Assembly (NCBI GenBank): GCA_033853925.1
Contig: JAWOLC010000022.1
Location: 1-64,000 of the forward strand
Direction: 5' to 3'
Length of the DNA: 64,000 nucleotides
From: JANXPZ01 sp033853925
GTDB taxonomy: Bacteria > Eisenbacteria > RBG-16-71-46
The notes under the pieces were generated by a model that saw nothing but the letters and a program-made list of their open reading frames with translations, had not been told where the DNA came from and searched no databases. Below, one piece after another: positions 41,097 to 51,468 of the stretch (position 1 is the first letter of the stretch; each line of letters begins with the position of its first letter). The translations under genes were made by a program, and so were the position numbers.

Positions 41097-42577
41097 AGCG
41101 CGTCCTCGTGGCCTCGCCTCGCCGCTCCCTGCCCCCGCGGCGGCCATGCCGGCCCGCGCGGCGTGCGTTCCCGCCGCTGGTCCTCTGGCCGCTGGGAGGG
41201 TTGCTCGTGCTCGGCGTGGCCGCCGCGCTCCTCGCCCTCGCGCCGCGCGCGCGCGCGGGGCCGGCGCTGCCGCCCAAGCCGGCCCTGCCCGCGAGCCCGT
41301 TCGCCAAGGCGCGCGGACGCCTGGACGAGGCGCGCCGGCGAGTGGCGCCCCAGGCGACGCCCCAGCAGGGCCGCGTGCTCGTCATGCGCATCGACGGGCC
41401 CATCTCGCCGCTCACCGCCGAGGCGCTCTCGGGGGCCGTGGACCGCGCCGAGAACGAGGCCTACAAGGCGCTCGTGATCGAGATCGACACGCCGGGCGGC
41501 CTCGAGACCAGCATGCGCGACATGGTGAAGCGGATGCTGGCCTCGCGCGTGCCCATCCTGACCTACGTCTCGCCGTCGGGCGCGCGCGCGGCCTCGGCCG
41601 GGGTCTTCATCGTCATGGCCGGCGACGTGGCCGCGATGGCGCCCGGCACCAACATCGGCGCGGCCACGCCCGTGAACCTGCAGGGCGGCATGGATTCGAC
41701 CCTGGCGCGCAAGGCCACGAACGACGCCGCCGCCTTCGCGCGGACGGTGGCGCAGCAGCGCGGCCGCAACGTGCAGTGGGCCGAGGACGCGGTGCGCAAG
41801 GCGGTGGCGGCGAGTGAGACCGAGGCCGTGGACCTGGGCGTGGTGGACCTCGTGGCCAACTCCCTCGACGACCTGTTCGAGCAGACGGACGGCATGGTGA
41901 TCTCGCGCCAGGGGGTGGAGGCGACGCTCGCGCTCTCCGGCCTGCCGCGCGACACGATCAAGCCCACGCTCAGGCAGAAGCTCCTCGGCGTGCTCGTGGA
42001 CCCGAACGTGGCCTACATCCTCATGCTCCTCGGCTTCTACGGCCTGCTCTTCGAGCTGCAGAATCCCGGCGCGATCCTCCCGGGCGTGGTGGGCGGGATC
42101 TGCCTGATCCTCGCCTTCCTGGCGCTCTCGACCCTGCCCGTGAACTACGCGGGCGTGGCCCTCATCCTGCTCGCCATCGCCTTCTTCGTCGCCGAGGTCA
42201 AGGTGGCGAGCCACGGCTTGCTCGCCACCGGGGGCGTTCTCTCCCTCGTCCTGGGCTCGGTGATCCTCTTCCAGGGCCAGGGCGCGCGGCTCTCCTGGTC
42301 CATCATCCTGGGCGCCACCGGGGCCACGACGGTCTTCTTCCTCTTCATCGTGGGCAAGGGTCTCCGGGCGCAGGCTCTCAAGGTGACGACGGGCCGCAAG
42401 GGGCTCCTGGGCACCCGGGCGATCGCGGTCGAGCGCCTCGCGCCGACCGGGCAGGTGCGCATCGGCGGCGAGCTGTGGAACGCGGTGAGCGATTCGGAGG
42501 TGGAAGCGGGTTCGGAAGTGGTCATCACGGGCGTGGCGGGGCTCACCCTCCGCGTGCGCTCCGCCAAGGAGGCCTGA
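41093..42577 (+). CDS. NfeD-family ClpP-like membrane serine protease
   Basis: 494 residues, GTG 41093 overlapping thrC by 4 bases. An Arg-rich start and one signal-anchor helix (LLVLGVAAALLALAPRARA) precede a ClpP-class domain of about 75-290: VLVMRIDGPISPLTAEALS, LVIEIDTPGGLETSMRDMV, SPSGARAASAGVFIVMAGD with the catalytic Ser and MAPGTNIGAATPV. Then come four membrane helices (~310-430) and a C-terminal NfeD OB-fold (GTRAIAVERLAPTGQVRIGG, LWNAVSDSE). The Ser-Lys type acts on stomatin partners; the slipin is encoded two bases downstream, the classic NfeD-stomatin pair. Confidence 0.93.
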   Translation: MKRVLVASPRRSLPPRRPCRPARRAFPPLVLWPLGGLLVLGVAAALLALAPRARAGPALPPKPALPASPFAKARGRLDEARRRVAPQATPQQGRVLVMRIDGPISPLTAEALSGAVDRAENEAYKALVIEIDTPGGLETSMRDMVKRMLASRVPILTYVSPSGARAASAGVFIVMAGDVAAMAPGTNIGAATPVNLQGGMDSTLARKATNDAAAFARTVAQQRGRNVQWAEDAVRKAVAASETEAVDLGVVDLVANSLDDLFEQTDGMVISRQGVEATLALSGLPRDTIKPTLRQKLLGVLVDPNVAYILMLLGFYGLLFELQNPGAILPGVVGGICLILAFLALSTLPVNYAGVALILLAIAFFVAEVKVASHGLLATGGVLSLVLGSVILFQGQGARLSWSIILGATGATTVFFLFIVGKGLRAQALKVTTGRKGLLGTRAIAVERLAPTGQVRIGGELWNAVSDSEVEAGSEVVITGVAGLTLRVRSAKEA

Positions 42578-42579
42578 TC

Positions 42580-43341
42580 ATGGTTCTCGCGCCCTTCCTG
42601 CTGTTCCTCGTGCTGCTGGCGATCGTCATCCTGGCGAACGCCATCCGCGTCGTCCGTGAGTACGACCGGCTCGTGGTGTTCCGCCTGGGCCGCCTGCTGG
42701 GCGAGCGCGGCCCGGGCCTGGTGCTGCTCATCCCCATCATCGACAAGCCCGTGCGCGTGGGATTGCGCATCGTCACCCTCGACGTGCCGCCGCAGGACGT
42801 GATCACGAAGGACAACGTCACGGTGAAGGTGAACGCGGTGGTCTACTTCCGCGTGATCAGCGTGCAGGAGGCGGTCGTGCAGGTGGAGAACTACCTCTAC
42901 GCCACCTCGCAGATCGCCCAGACCACGCTGCGCTCGATCCTGGGGCAGGCCGAGCTGGACGAGCTGCTCTCGGAGCGCGAGAAGCTGAATCAGGCGCTGC
43001 AGCAGGTCATCGACCGCGAGACCGAGCCGTGGGGCGTCAAGGTCATCAAGGTCGAGGTGAAGAACGTGGACCTGCCGCAGGAGATGCAGCGGGCCATCGC
43101 GCGGCAGGCGGAAGCGGAGCGCGAGCGGCGGGCCAAGGTCATCAACGCCGAGGGCGAGTACCAGGCGGCGGCGAGGCTGGCCGAGGCGGCGGCCGTGATC
43201 GCGCGCGAGCCGACCGCGCTGCAGCTCCGCTACCTGCAGACGCTGGCGGAGATCGCGACCGAGAACAACTCCACCACGATCTTCCCCGTGCCGGTGGACT
43301 TCCTCAAGGTCTTCATGGACGCGATGGCGAAGAAGTCGTAG
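42580..43341 (+). CDS. Slipin / stomatin-like SPFH-domain protein
   Basis: 253 residues from ATG 42580. One N-terminal membrane hairpin (LAPFLLFLVLLAIVILANAI) and then the SPFH domain: REYDRLVVFRLGRLLGERGP, GLVLLIPIIDKPVRV, DVPPQDVITKDNVTVKVNAV, SILGQAELDELLSEREKLN. A coiled coil follows (ARQAEAERERRAKVINAEGE). Forms membrane-associated rings and is the substrate or partner of the NfeD protease upstream. A perfect hairpin 34 bases later closes the thrC-nfeD-slipin unit. Confidence 0.94.
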   Translation: MVLAPFLLFLVLLAIVILANAIRVVREYDRLVVFRLGRLLGERGPGLVLLIPIIDKPVRVGLRIVTLDVPPQDVITKDNVTVKVNAVVYFRVISVQEAVVQVENYLYATSQIAQTTLRSILGQAELDELLSEREKLNQALQQVIDRETEPWGVKVIKVEVKNVDLPQEMQRAIARQAEAERERRAKVINAEGEYQAAARLAEAAAVIAREPTALQLRYLQTLAEIATENNSTTIFPVPVDFLKVFMDAMAKKS

Positions 43342-43374
43342 CCGGAGTCGAGGCCGCTCGCTGTTGACCTCCTC

Positions 43375-43398
43375 CCGGGGCCGGGTCACCGGCCCCGG
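43375..43398. terminator. perfect 10-bp hairpin after slipin gene
   Basis: CCGGGGCCGG, GTCA loop, CCGGCCCCGG: exact 10-bp stem, 34 bases after the slipin stop and 17 bases before the next start codon. Confidence 0.65.
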
Positions 43399-43414
43399 AG
43401 TCGTGCCTGGCCCC

Positions 43415-44318
43415 ATGCGCATTCTCGTCACCGGCCCGCGCGGCCTGATCGGCTCGGCGCTGCTGCCCGCCCTGCGGGCGCGCGGGCACACGGTGCTGGG
43501 CCTCAGCCGGCGCGCCGCGGGGGCCGAGGAGATCGGCTGGGACCCGGGGCGCGGGGTGCTGGAGGCGCGGGCGCTCGAGGGCTTCGCCGCGGTCGTGCAC
43601 CTGGCGGGGGAGCCGCTCGGCGTGCGCTGGACGCCGCTGACCAAGGCGCAGATCCGCGCCAGCCGCGTCGAAGGGACCCGGTTGCTGGCGGAGCGCCTGG
43701 CGTCCCGCACGAGCCGGCCGGGCGTGCTCGTCTCGGTCTCGGCCATCGGCTGGTACGGCGATCGCCGCGACGAGAGGCTGGACGAGCGGAGCCGGCCGGG
43801 CACCGGGTTCCTCGCCGAGCTTTGCCGCGCCTGGGAGGAAGCCGCGGCGCCCGCCGGCTCCGCGGGCATCCGTGTCGTCCACCCGCGGCTGGGGCTGGTG
43901 CTCTCGCCCGGCGGCGGCTCGCTCGCGCGCTTGCTGCCGATCTTCCGCCTCGGGCTGGGCGGCCCCCTGGGGAACGGGTGGGCCTGGTGGAGCTGGGTGG
44001 CGATCGACGACGTGATCGCGGCGCTCGAGCGTCTGCTCGCGGACGAGAGCCTGGCGGGCCCGGTGAACGTCACCGCGCCGGGGGCGGTGCGGAATCGGGT
44101 CTTCGCGCGCGCGCTCGGCCGCGCCCTGGACCGTCCGGCCTGGCTCCCGGCGCCGGCCTTCGCCCTGCGGGCGCTGTTCGGCGAGATGGCCGACGGCGCG
44201 CTGCTCGCCAGCCTGCGGGTGGAGCCCGCGCGCCTGCTGGCGGCCGGCCACTCCTTCCGCTTCCCCGAACTCGAGTCCGCCCTGCGGCACCTGCTCGGCG
44301 CCTCCGCGGTGGGGCTCC

Positions 44319-44329
<11 letters not shown>
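43415..44329 (+). CDS. TIGR01777-type epimerase (SDR family, YfcH-like)
   Basis: 304 residues from ATG 43415, chosen because MRILVTGPRGLIGSALLPAL begins the Rossmann fold there; a longer frame would run into the hairpin. Typical YfcH motifs: VVHLAGEPLGVRWTPLTKAQ, IRASRVEGTRLLAERLA, VSVSAIGWYGDRRDE, WEEAA and HPRLGLVLSPGGGSLARLLP. The C-terminal DUF1731 part holds the PVNVTAPGAV and SLRVEPARLLAAGHSFRF motifs. NAD(P)-binding; reaction unknown for the family. The stop lies 11 bases inside the following ABC gene, so they are likely co-translated. Confidence 0.88.
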
Positions 44330-45025
<696 letters not shown>

Positions 45026-45029
<4 letters not shown>

Positions 45030-47692
45030 GCTTCCTCCTGCGCTGGGTGAGCCTGCGCCACCTGCTGCGGGAGTGGCCGCGCGCCCTGCTCACGATCGGC
45101 GGCGTGACCCTGGGCGTGGCGGTGTTCGTGAGCGTCCGCCTCGCCAACCACTCCGCCCTGGCTTCGTTCTCCCAGACCGTGGACGCGGTGACCGGGAAGG
45201 CCAACCTGGAGATCAGCGGCGACGCCGCGGGCTTCGACGAGCGCCTCTTCCTGGTGGCCCGCGCCACGCCGGGCGTGCGCGCGGCGGCCCCGCTCGTCGA
45301 GGTCTACGCCCTCGCCAAGGCCGGTCCGCCGGCCGACCGCGCCGTCTTCGCCGGCGCCCTGGGGACGCGCGCCCGCGGTCCCTACCGCGAGACGGTCCTG
45401 GTGCTGGGCATCGACGTCTTCTCCGAGGGCCCCTTCGCGCTCTATCCCGCCGAAGGGGCGTCGGCCGCGGGGCCCGGCGGGTCGGCGGGCCACGCGGCCC
45501 GAGCCCGCGAGGGCGCGCTCGCCCTGCTGGAGCGTCCCTTCGGGGCCGCGGTCACCGCCTCGTTCGCGCGCGGCCACGGGCTACGGCTCGGGGACAGCCT
45601 GACGGTTCTGGCCTCCGGCCGGCCCGTGTCGCTCACGGTCCGCTGGAGCATCGCCTCGCCCGAGCTGGAGCAGGCCTTCGCCGGCAACGTGGTCCTCGTG
45701 GACATCGCCACCGCCCAGGACGTGTTCGGGCGCGAAGGGCAGCTGGATCGCGTGGACCTCATCGTGGACCCCGCGCGACGCGAGGAGGTGGTCGCCGCGC
45801 TGACGCGCCGCCTGCCCCCGGGCCTCGAGGTCGGGCCCACCGCCACGCGCACGGCGCAGGTCGAGTCCATGGTCAGGGCCTTCGCCCTGAACCTCACCGC
45901 GCTCTCCTTCATCGCCCTCTTCGTCGCCAGCTTCCTCATCTTCAACGCCGTCTCGATGGCCGTCCTGCGGCGGCGCGGCGAGATCGGGCTGCTGCGCGCC
46001 CTGGGGGTGACGCGCGCGCAGGCCGGCGGGCTGCTGCTGGGCGAGGGGCTGATCTACGGGCTCGCGGGCGGCCTCCTCGGGCTCGCGGCCGGGGCGGCGC
46101 TCGCCCGTCTCGCGCTGGGCGCGGTGGCCCGGACGCTGACGGACCTCTACCTCGTGCACGCCGCCACCCGCCTGCACCCGGATCCGACCGGCGCCCTGGC
46201 CGGCGTCGGGCTGGCGCTGGTGACGGCCGCGCTCTCGGCCCTGGCCCCGGCGCTCGAGGCCGCGCGCACTCCGCCCGCTCTCACGCTGCGCCAGGGATCG
46301 CTCGTGGAGGCCCAGCATCCGCCGCGGGCGGGACTCGCCCTCGGCGGACTGGGCGCGCTCGTCCTGGCGGCCGTGGCCGCGCTCTGGACGGTGCGGGCGC
46401 GCCACCCGGAGGGCGGCTTCGCCAGCGCCGCTCTGCTCCTCCTCGCCTTCTCGCTCGCGGCTCCGGCCGTGGTCGTGGCCGTCGGGCGTTCCGCCGATCC
46501 GCTGCTCCGGCGTCTGGGAGGCGTCGCGGCGTCGCTCGGCGCCCGCGATCTGCGCGAGGCGGCGGCCCGCACCGGCGCGATCGTCTCGGCGCTGATGGTG
46601 GCGGTGGGCATGATGGTGGCGCTCTCCATCATGGTCGGGAGCTTCCGCCGCACGGTGGAGGTGTGGGTGCGGCAGACGCTCCGCGGCGACCTCTACGTGG
46701 ACCCGGTGGGGCACCGCATGGCCGCAGCCGCGACGGCCCTGCCGGCGAGCTTCGTCGCGGCGGTCCGCGCCCTGCCCGGGGTCGAGGCCGTGGACGGCTT
46801 TCGCGGCACGCGCGTGACGCTGGCGCGCCCCGGCGCGCCGGCCGGCGTGGTCTTCGTGGGCGGGGTGGACCTGGGCGTGGAGGCCAGGTACGGGCACCTG
46901 CAATTCCTGCGCGGCTCCTCGGCGCGCATCCTCGAGCGGGCGCGGGCCGCGGGGGCCGTGCTCGTGACCGAGAGCTTCGCGCACCACCAGCGCGTCTCCG
47001 TGGGCGACACGATCCGGCTGGCCACGCCGGCGGGGGAGGCGCGGCTGGCGATCGCCGGGGTCTTCTACGACTACACCACGGACGCCGGGGCGATCCTCAT
47101 GGACGAGAGCCTCTACGCACGCCTCTGGCGCGAGCGGCGCACCGAGAGCCTGGCCCTCTACCTGCGACCCGGAGCGAACGTGGACTCCGTGCGGGCGCGC
47201 GTCCTCGAGGCGGCGGGCGGCCACCTGGTCCTGAGCGTGATGCCCAACCGTCTGCTGCGCCAGCGGGTGCTCACCGTCTTCGATCAGACCTTCCAGATCA
47301 CCTGGGCGCTGCAGGCGATCGCCGTGCTCGTGGCGGTGCTCGGGGTGGTGGGCGCGCTCACCGCCCTGATCGTGCAACGCGGCCGCGACATCGGCATCCT
47401 GCGGGCCGCGGGCGCCCTGCGCAGCCAGGTGCGGAGCATGGTGCTCGTGGAGAGCGGGCTGCTGGGGTTGTGTGGGGCGCTCCTCGGCAGCGTGGCCGGG
47501 CTCGCGCTCGCGCTCGTCCTCGTGTTCGTGATCAACAAGGAGTTCTTCGGCTGGACGATCCGCCTCGCGGTGGATCCCTGGATCTTCGCCCGCGCCCTGG
47601 CCCTGATCCTGGCTGCCTCCCTGCTGGGCGCCCTGGGCCCGGCGCAGTTCGCGGCCACGCGCGTGGCGAGCGAAGCCATGAGGACGGAGTGA
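45026..47692 (+). CDS. ABC transporter permease, double FtsX domain
   Basis: 888 residues. First helix LLTIGGVTLGVAVFVSVRLAN, then a large extracytoplasmic (MacB-PCD-like) domain. The first FtsX unit has FIALFVASFLIFNAVSMAVL, RRRGEIGLLRALGVTRAQAG. A central block with several helices precedes a second periplasmic part and a final FtsX unit (RGRDIGILRAAGALRSQVRS, plus two helices to TRVASEAMRTE). The two FtsX domains make this one chain equivalent to the separate AttF and AttG permeases. Overlaps both the ATPase gene and the AttH-like gene by 4 bases. Confidence 0.92.
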
Positions 47693-48816
47693 GCCCGGGC
47701 CGCCGGCTGGCGCTCGCGCTCCTCGGGGCCGCGATCCTGGCGCCGCCGCAGGCGGCGTCCCGCTCGGCGCCGCCGCCCTGGCGCGAAGGCTACCGCCTGG
47801 CCGTGGCCCCCTACCGCTTCCGCTTCCCGCGAGATCACGCGTCCCATCCGGCGTACCGGGTCGAATGGTGGTACAGCACGGGACGCGTCGCGGCGGGCGA
47901 GCGGCGCTTCGGCTACGAGCTGACTTTCTTCCGCGTCGGCATGGCCGCGGCGTGGCGCGCGAGCCGCTCGGCCTGGGCGCCGCGCGACGTCCTGCTCGCC
48001 CACCTTGCGATCACGGACGAGTCGCGCGGGCGCTTCCGCTGGACGGAGCTGGCCCAGCGCCCCGCGCTGGGGCTGGCGGGAGCGGACAGCACGCGCTATC
48101 ACGTCTGGGTGGACGGGTGGTCGGCGCGGCTGGACGCCGACGGCCGCACGCAGCGGCTGGTGGCGCGGGCGCGCGGCCTCGCTCTCGACTTGGCGCTCGT
48201 GCCGCTGCGGCCGCCGGTCGTGCACGGCGTGGGCGGGATCAGCGTGAAGGGTCCGGGGGAGGGGCACGCCTCGCACTACTATTCCTTCACCCGCCTCGCC
48301 ACGCAGGGCACGCTCACCCTGGATGGCCGCTCCTTCCCGGTGTCGGGGGTGTCGTGGATGGACCACGAGTTCGGCACGAGCCAGCTCGCGCCGGGGCAGG
48401 CCGGATGGGACTGGTTCGGCCTCAGGCTGGGAGACGGCCGGGATCTCATGCTCTATCGCCTGCGGCTGCGCGGCGGCGGCATCGAGCCGGCTTCGAGCGG
48501 GACGCTGGTCGAGCCGGATGGCCAGGTGCGGCACCTGGCGCTCGCCGACTGGTCCCTCGAGGAGACGGCGCGCTGGCGGAGCCCGGCGAGCGGCGGGGTC
48601 TATCCCGCGGGCTGGCGGTTGCGGATTCCCGGCGCGGGGCTCGACCTGACGGTGCGTCCGACCGTCCCCGATCAGGAGCTGGTCACCGGGGGCAGCACGG
48701 GCGTCACCTACTGGGAGGGCAGCGTGCTGGTGCAAGGCATCTCGCGCGGGCGCGCCGTCGCGGGAGACGGCTACGTGGAGCTGACGGGCTACGCGGGAAG
48801 GCCGCCCGGGTTCTGA
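47689..48816 (+). CDS. AttH / carotenoid 1,2-hydratase-like lipocalin-fold protein
   Basis: 375 residues, GTG 47689 overlapping the permease stop. Signal peptide RRLALALLGAAILAPPQAAS. The CrtC/AttH domain covers the rest: FPRDHASHPAYRVEWWYSTG, FGYELTFFRVGM, SHYYSFTRLATQGTLTLDG, SWMDHEFGTSQLAPGQAGWD and DWFGLRLGDGRDLMLYRLR. AttH is the soluble component linked to the AttEFG transporter; the fold also occurs in a carotenoid hydratase, but no carotenoid genes are here. The overlap with ATPase and permease genes supports an export-associated role, perhaps binding a lipid cargo. Confidence 0.88.
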   Translation: MSPGRRLALALLGAAILAPPQAASRSAPPPWREGYRLAVAPYRFRFPRDHASHPAYRVEWWYSTGRVAAGERRFGYELTFFRVGMAAAWRASRSAWAPRDVLLAHLAITDESRGRFRWTELAQRPALGLAGADSTRYHVWVDGWSARLDADGRTQRLVARARGLALDLALVPLRPPVVHGVGGISVKGPGEGHASHYYSFTRLATQGTLTLDGRSFPVSGVSWMDHEFGTSQLAPGQAGWDWFGLRLGDGRDLMLYRLRLRGGGIEPASSGTLVEPDGQVRHLALADWSLEETARWRSPASGGVYPAGWRLRIPGAGLDLTVRPTVPDQELVTGGSTGVTYWEGSVLVQGISRGRAVAGDGYVELTGYAGRPPGF

Positions 48817-48950
48817 TTGACTTGTCACCCCGGGCGCGCCAGGTTCATCAGCAGGCGGAGCGGATCGGCCGGCGCGCGTCGGCTCCCCCGCGACCATGCC
48901 CGGCCGGGACACGGCGCGGGGCGTTCCTTGGTGGAGGACAGGAGGCGCGT

Positions 48951-49310
48951 ATGCGGAGAGCGAGAGTCACGGTCGGTCTCGTGGTCCTGGCGCTGGCGGC
49001 GATCGGGCTCGCGGCCAGCCTCGGCTGCCAGGGCGGGACGATCCAGATCAAGACGCTGCTGGACGATCCCGCTCGTTTCGACGGCAAGGTCGTGCACATC
49101 TCGGGCCACGTCGGCGAGTCGGCGGGGCTCCTGGGTTACGGCGCGTACCAGGTGGACGACGGCACGGGCACCCTCAACGTCGTGAGCCAGGGGGGCGGCG
49201 CCCCCCGCACTGGAGCGACGGTCGGCGTCGAGGGCACCTTCAAGTCCGTCTACACGCTGGGAAGCCAGAGCATGGCCGTCCTCCTCGAGACCCGCCGCAC
49301 GACGAGGTAG
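48951..49310 (+). CDS. Small exported OB-fold-like (lipo)protein
   Basis: 119 residues from ATG 48951 with ACAGGAGG upstream. Hydrophobic leader VTVGLVVLALAAIGLAASLG followed by Cys 26; the -3 residue is Ser, so the lipobox is imperfect. The remainder reads as an OB-fold of the tRNA-anti/cytochrome-c-maturation-like type: IKTLLDDPARFDGKVVHISG, GYGAYQVDDGTGTLNVVSQG, ATVGVEGTFKSVYTLGSQSM. Such periplasmic OB proteins (DUF4131- or YgiW-like) often bind oligosaccharides or cations; no specific function is claimed. It lies 134 bases downstream of the AttH-like gene and may belong to its unit. Confidence 0.75.
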   Translation: MRRARVTVGLVVLALAAIGLAASLGCQGGTIQIKTLLDDPARFDGKVVHISGHVGESAGLLGYGAYQVDDGTGTLNVVSQGGGAPRTGATVGVEGTFKSVYTLGSQSMAVLLETRRTTR

Positions 49311-49387
49311 CGGCGGCGGGCCGCGCTGTCCTCGGTGGCGCAGGAACAATGGGGGCGCCGGACGCCTTCCCGGGCGACGGCGCCTCC

Positions 49388-49417
49388 TTGACGACTCCTG
49401 ATCGAGGCGGCTAGTCT
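49388..49417 (+). promoter_or_regulatory. promoter for lipoprotein gene 49424, near-leaderless
   Basis: TTGACG at 49388-49393, 18-base spacer, TAGTCT at 49412-49417, 6 bases before GTG 49424. Sequence pair is the same as before secG. Confidence 0.55.
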
Positions 49418-49423
49418 CGGGAC

Positions 49424-50101
49424 GTGGTTCCCAGGACTGGCCTGCATGTCTTGGCCGCGTTGCTCGCGGCCACCGTCCTAGCTGGTTGCGCCTCGACCCC
49501 GCCGGCCGGAGCGCCGCCTGCTGTCGCCCCAGGCACGGCGCCTCCTTCGACCGTGGGCGAGGACGGCCTGCAGAGCCTCGTGAGCGGGGCCGCGGACTCC
49601 GCCTCCGCCGCGCCCGGCTCGGCCACCGCTCTCTATCGCTACCGCTTCGAGCAGACCGTGCCGGGCAGCGAGCGCTTCACCTTCCAGGATCGGGACCTCT
49701 CCTTCTACTTCAAGCCCGCGCCGGACGCGCTCTACATCCAGATCGAGAACCGCAAGGACCAGCCGGTATGGATCGATTGGGACCGCTGCACCTTCTTCGA
49801 TCCCCTGGGTGGAAACGGCGAGGTGGCCCATGCCACGACGGCCTGGAAGGATCGCTTCAGCACCCAGGCGCCCACGCAGATCCCCGGACTCCAGCGCTAC
49901 AGCGACTACCTGCTGCCGCTGGACTATCTGGTGGACCCGGCGGGAAGCGACCAGCAGCTCCACCGGCCGCTCCTGCCGGAGGACGCCACGGCCCCGCAGT
50001 TCGCGGACAAGACGTTCGGCGTGGATCTGGTCTTCCGCATCGAGAACCAGCCGCGCACCTACTCGTTTCGCTTCCGCGTCGCCAGCGTCATCCCCAAGTA
50101 G
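49424..50101 (+). CDS. Lipoprotein of unknown function
   Basis: 225 residues from GTG 49424; no ribosome-binding site, but the -10 of a strong promoter is only 6 bases away. Lipoprotein signal with lipobox LAGC (Cys 22). Residues 23-60 are an Ala/Pro/Ser-rich linker (PPAGAPPAVAPGTAPPS). The folded part has RYRFEQTVPGSERFTFQDRD, LYIQIENRKDQPVWIDWDRC, LLPLDYLVDPAGSDQ and FRIENQPRTYSFRFRVASVI, beta-rich and with an internal similarity to proteins that modulate ionic or metal contacts. No family assignment is made. Ends before a hairpin shared with the convergent glycosyltransferase-like gene. Confidence 0.75.
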   Translation: MVPRTGLHVLAALLAATVLAGCASTPPAGAPPAVAPGTAPPSTVGEDGLQSLVSGAADSASAAPGSATALYRYRFEQTVPGSERFTFQDRDLSFYFKPAPDALYIQIENRKDQPVWIDWDRCTFFDPLGGNGEVAHATTAWKDRFSTQAPTQIPGLQRYSDYLLPLDYLVDPAGSDQQLHRPLLPEDATAPQFADKTFGVDLVFRIENQPRTYSFRFRVASVIPK

Positions 50102-50109
50102 CGCGTTCC

Positions 50110-50130
50110 GCGGCGGACCCGCTCCGCCGC
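50110..50130. terminator. perfect 8-bp hairpin between convergent genes
   Basis: GCGGCGGA, CCCGC loop, TCCGCCGC, directly between the 3' ends at 50101 and 50134. Confidence 0.55.
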
Positions 50131-50133
50131 CCT

Positions 50134-51456
50134 TCACCCCGCCCCACGCCATTTCCCCGCCACCAGCTTGATGCCGCGTGCCCGCGCGCGCAGGCGGTGC
50201 CGTAGATCCTCGAGGCCCACGGCCGCGTACAGGGCCAGGGCCGGCTCGATGGGCGCGCGGGAGCGCGGCAGCCCGGGGATGAGCACGACCAGGGCGACGA
50301 GGTAGAGGATCGCCAGCAGCGGGAGCGACTGGAACCAGCGCCGGGCACCGCGCATCGTGCGGGCGAGTCCCCAGAGCGAGCCGAGGTAGAGGAGCGCGAA
50401 CCAGAGGGCGATCCCGCTGGGCAGGCCCCGCGCCAATCCTCCGCGGGATCCGCCCGGTCCGCCCCCGTCCTCGATGCCGAGCCTCCAGAAGCCCGCGAGT
50501 CCCCGGGTCGCCTGCGCGGGCCACTCGTCCAGGCGCCCGCCCACGAAGGCCAGCGCTCCCGCGGCCGCGCCCGTCGGGGACTGCGCGCCCGGAGGAGGAC
50601 GCGCCCCCGTGGGCTCCGGCGGTGCCGCGCGGAGGCCGGTGGCGGCCTGCTTCGCGCCCGGAGGGCGGCCGGCGACCGGGCGCCGCGCCTCGCTCGTGAT
50701 GGGCACGAACGTCCGGAGCACGACGGCGTTGCGCAGGGTCCAGGGGCCGATGGCCAGCACGACTCCCAGGATCAGGAAGAGCACCTGGCGCACCCTCTCG
50801 CGCGGCGCCAGGGTGAGACCGAGCGGCGTCCAGGCCCACCCCGTGACCAGGATCGGCAGGGCGATCGCCGCGGGCTGTGCGAGCGCGCCGAGCCCCCAGA
50901 GCAGTCCGGTCCCCAGGGCGCGCCCGCGGCGCGGCGTCTTCACCCACTCGGCCGTGGCGAGGAGACCGACGAGCAGGAGGGTCGAGAAGAGCGCTTCTTC
51001 GCCGAGGGAGGCCGACGAGCGCGCCAGCAGTGGATCGAAGATGGCGATCCAGGCTGCCAGCCGCCCGGTCGTGAGGCCGAAGGTCACGCCCGCGAGCGCC
51101 ACGAGGAGGAGGGGGACGAGCGAGCCGAGCGCGCATTGCAGGAGGAGCGCCGCGAGCTGCCGATGTCCCGCGGCGCGATAGACGAGGCTCACGAGCCAGG
51201 GGAGCAAGGGAGGAAGGTGCGCCGTGGGCACGGGCCCGGCTGGGCCGTCGAGAGCGAAGCCGGCGCCGCTCGCCAGGTTCCAGGCGACGGAGTCGATGTC
51301 GGCGGCGCCCGCGGGCAGCGGCCGGGCCCCGCCGACGAGCCAGAGGGCGAGGGCGCGAACGGCGAACCCGGCGGCGAAGAGGAGCAGCCAGGGACCCGGA
51401 TGCGGCCACTCGCGCCGGTGGGGAAGGCGCTCTCGCGGAGGGGCCAGGGCGTTCAT
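50134..51456 (-). CDS. Polytopic membrane protein, ArnT/GT39-like glycosyltransferase
   Basis: 440 residues from ATG 51456; a longer frame extends to 51627, but the -10-like TACCCT at 51468-51463 and the start of the hydrophobic segment favour 51456. About ten membrane helices (LLLFAAGFAVRALALWLVGG, LLPWLVSLVYRAAGHRQLAA, LLLVGLLATAEWV, VLFLILGVVLAIGPWTLRNA). The early DIDSVAWNLASGAGFALDGP and AHLPPLLPWLVSL resemble the periplasmic loop of dolichyl-phosphate-mannose/ArnT (GT39/GT83) proteins, with an acidic D-x-D-like pair. A Pro/Ala/Gly-rich loop lies near residues 270-310. Donor and acceptor unknown. Transcribed alone. Confidence 0.7.
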   Translation of the reverse strand: MNALAPPRERLPHRREWPHPGPWLLLFAAGFAVRALALWLVGGARPLPAGAADIDSVAWNLASGAGFALDGPAGPVPTAHLPPLLPWLVSLVYRAAGHRQLAALLLQCALGSLVPLLLVALAGVTFGLTTGRLAAWIAIFDPLLARSSASLGEEALFSTLLLVGLLATAEWVKTPRRGRALGTGLLWGLGALAQPAAIALPILVTGWAWTPLGLTLAPRERVRQVLFLILGVVLAIGPWTLRNAVVLRTFVPITSEARRPVAGRPPGAKQAATGLRAAPPEPTGARPPPGAQSPTGAAAGALAFVGGRLDEWPAQATRGLAGFWRLGIEDGGGPGGSRGGLARGLPSGIALWFALLYLGSLWGLARTMRGARRWFQSLPLLAILYLVALVVLIPGLPRSRAPIEPALALYAAVGLEDLRHRLRARARGIKLVAGKWRGAG

Positions 51457-51462
51457 GGGGCC

Positions 51463-51468
51463 AGGGTA
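51463..51468 (-). promoter_or_regulatory. -10 element before ArnT-like gene (leaderless candidate)
   Basis: TACCCT on the minus strand, in the context GCTACCCTGGC, 6 bases from ATG 51456. No matching -35 seen at 17 bases. Same 11-base context as the nuoI -10. Confidence 0.35.

Noticed and set aside
43364..43414. Longer N-terminus of the YfcH-like epimerase
   Set aside because: It would include a perfect hairpin and adds residues before the Rossmann start; ATG 43415 fits the family.
45073..48816. Single giant frame spanning permease and AttH-like gene
   Set aside because: Open only in an alternative frame; the permease motifs and its TGA at 47690-47692 show two genes with a 4-base overlap.
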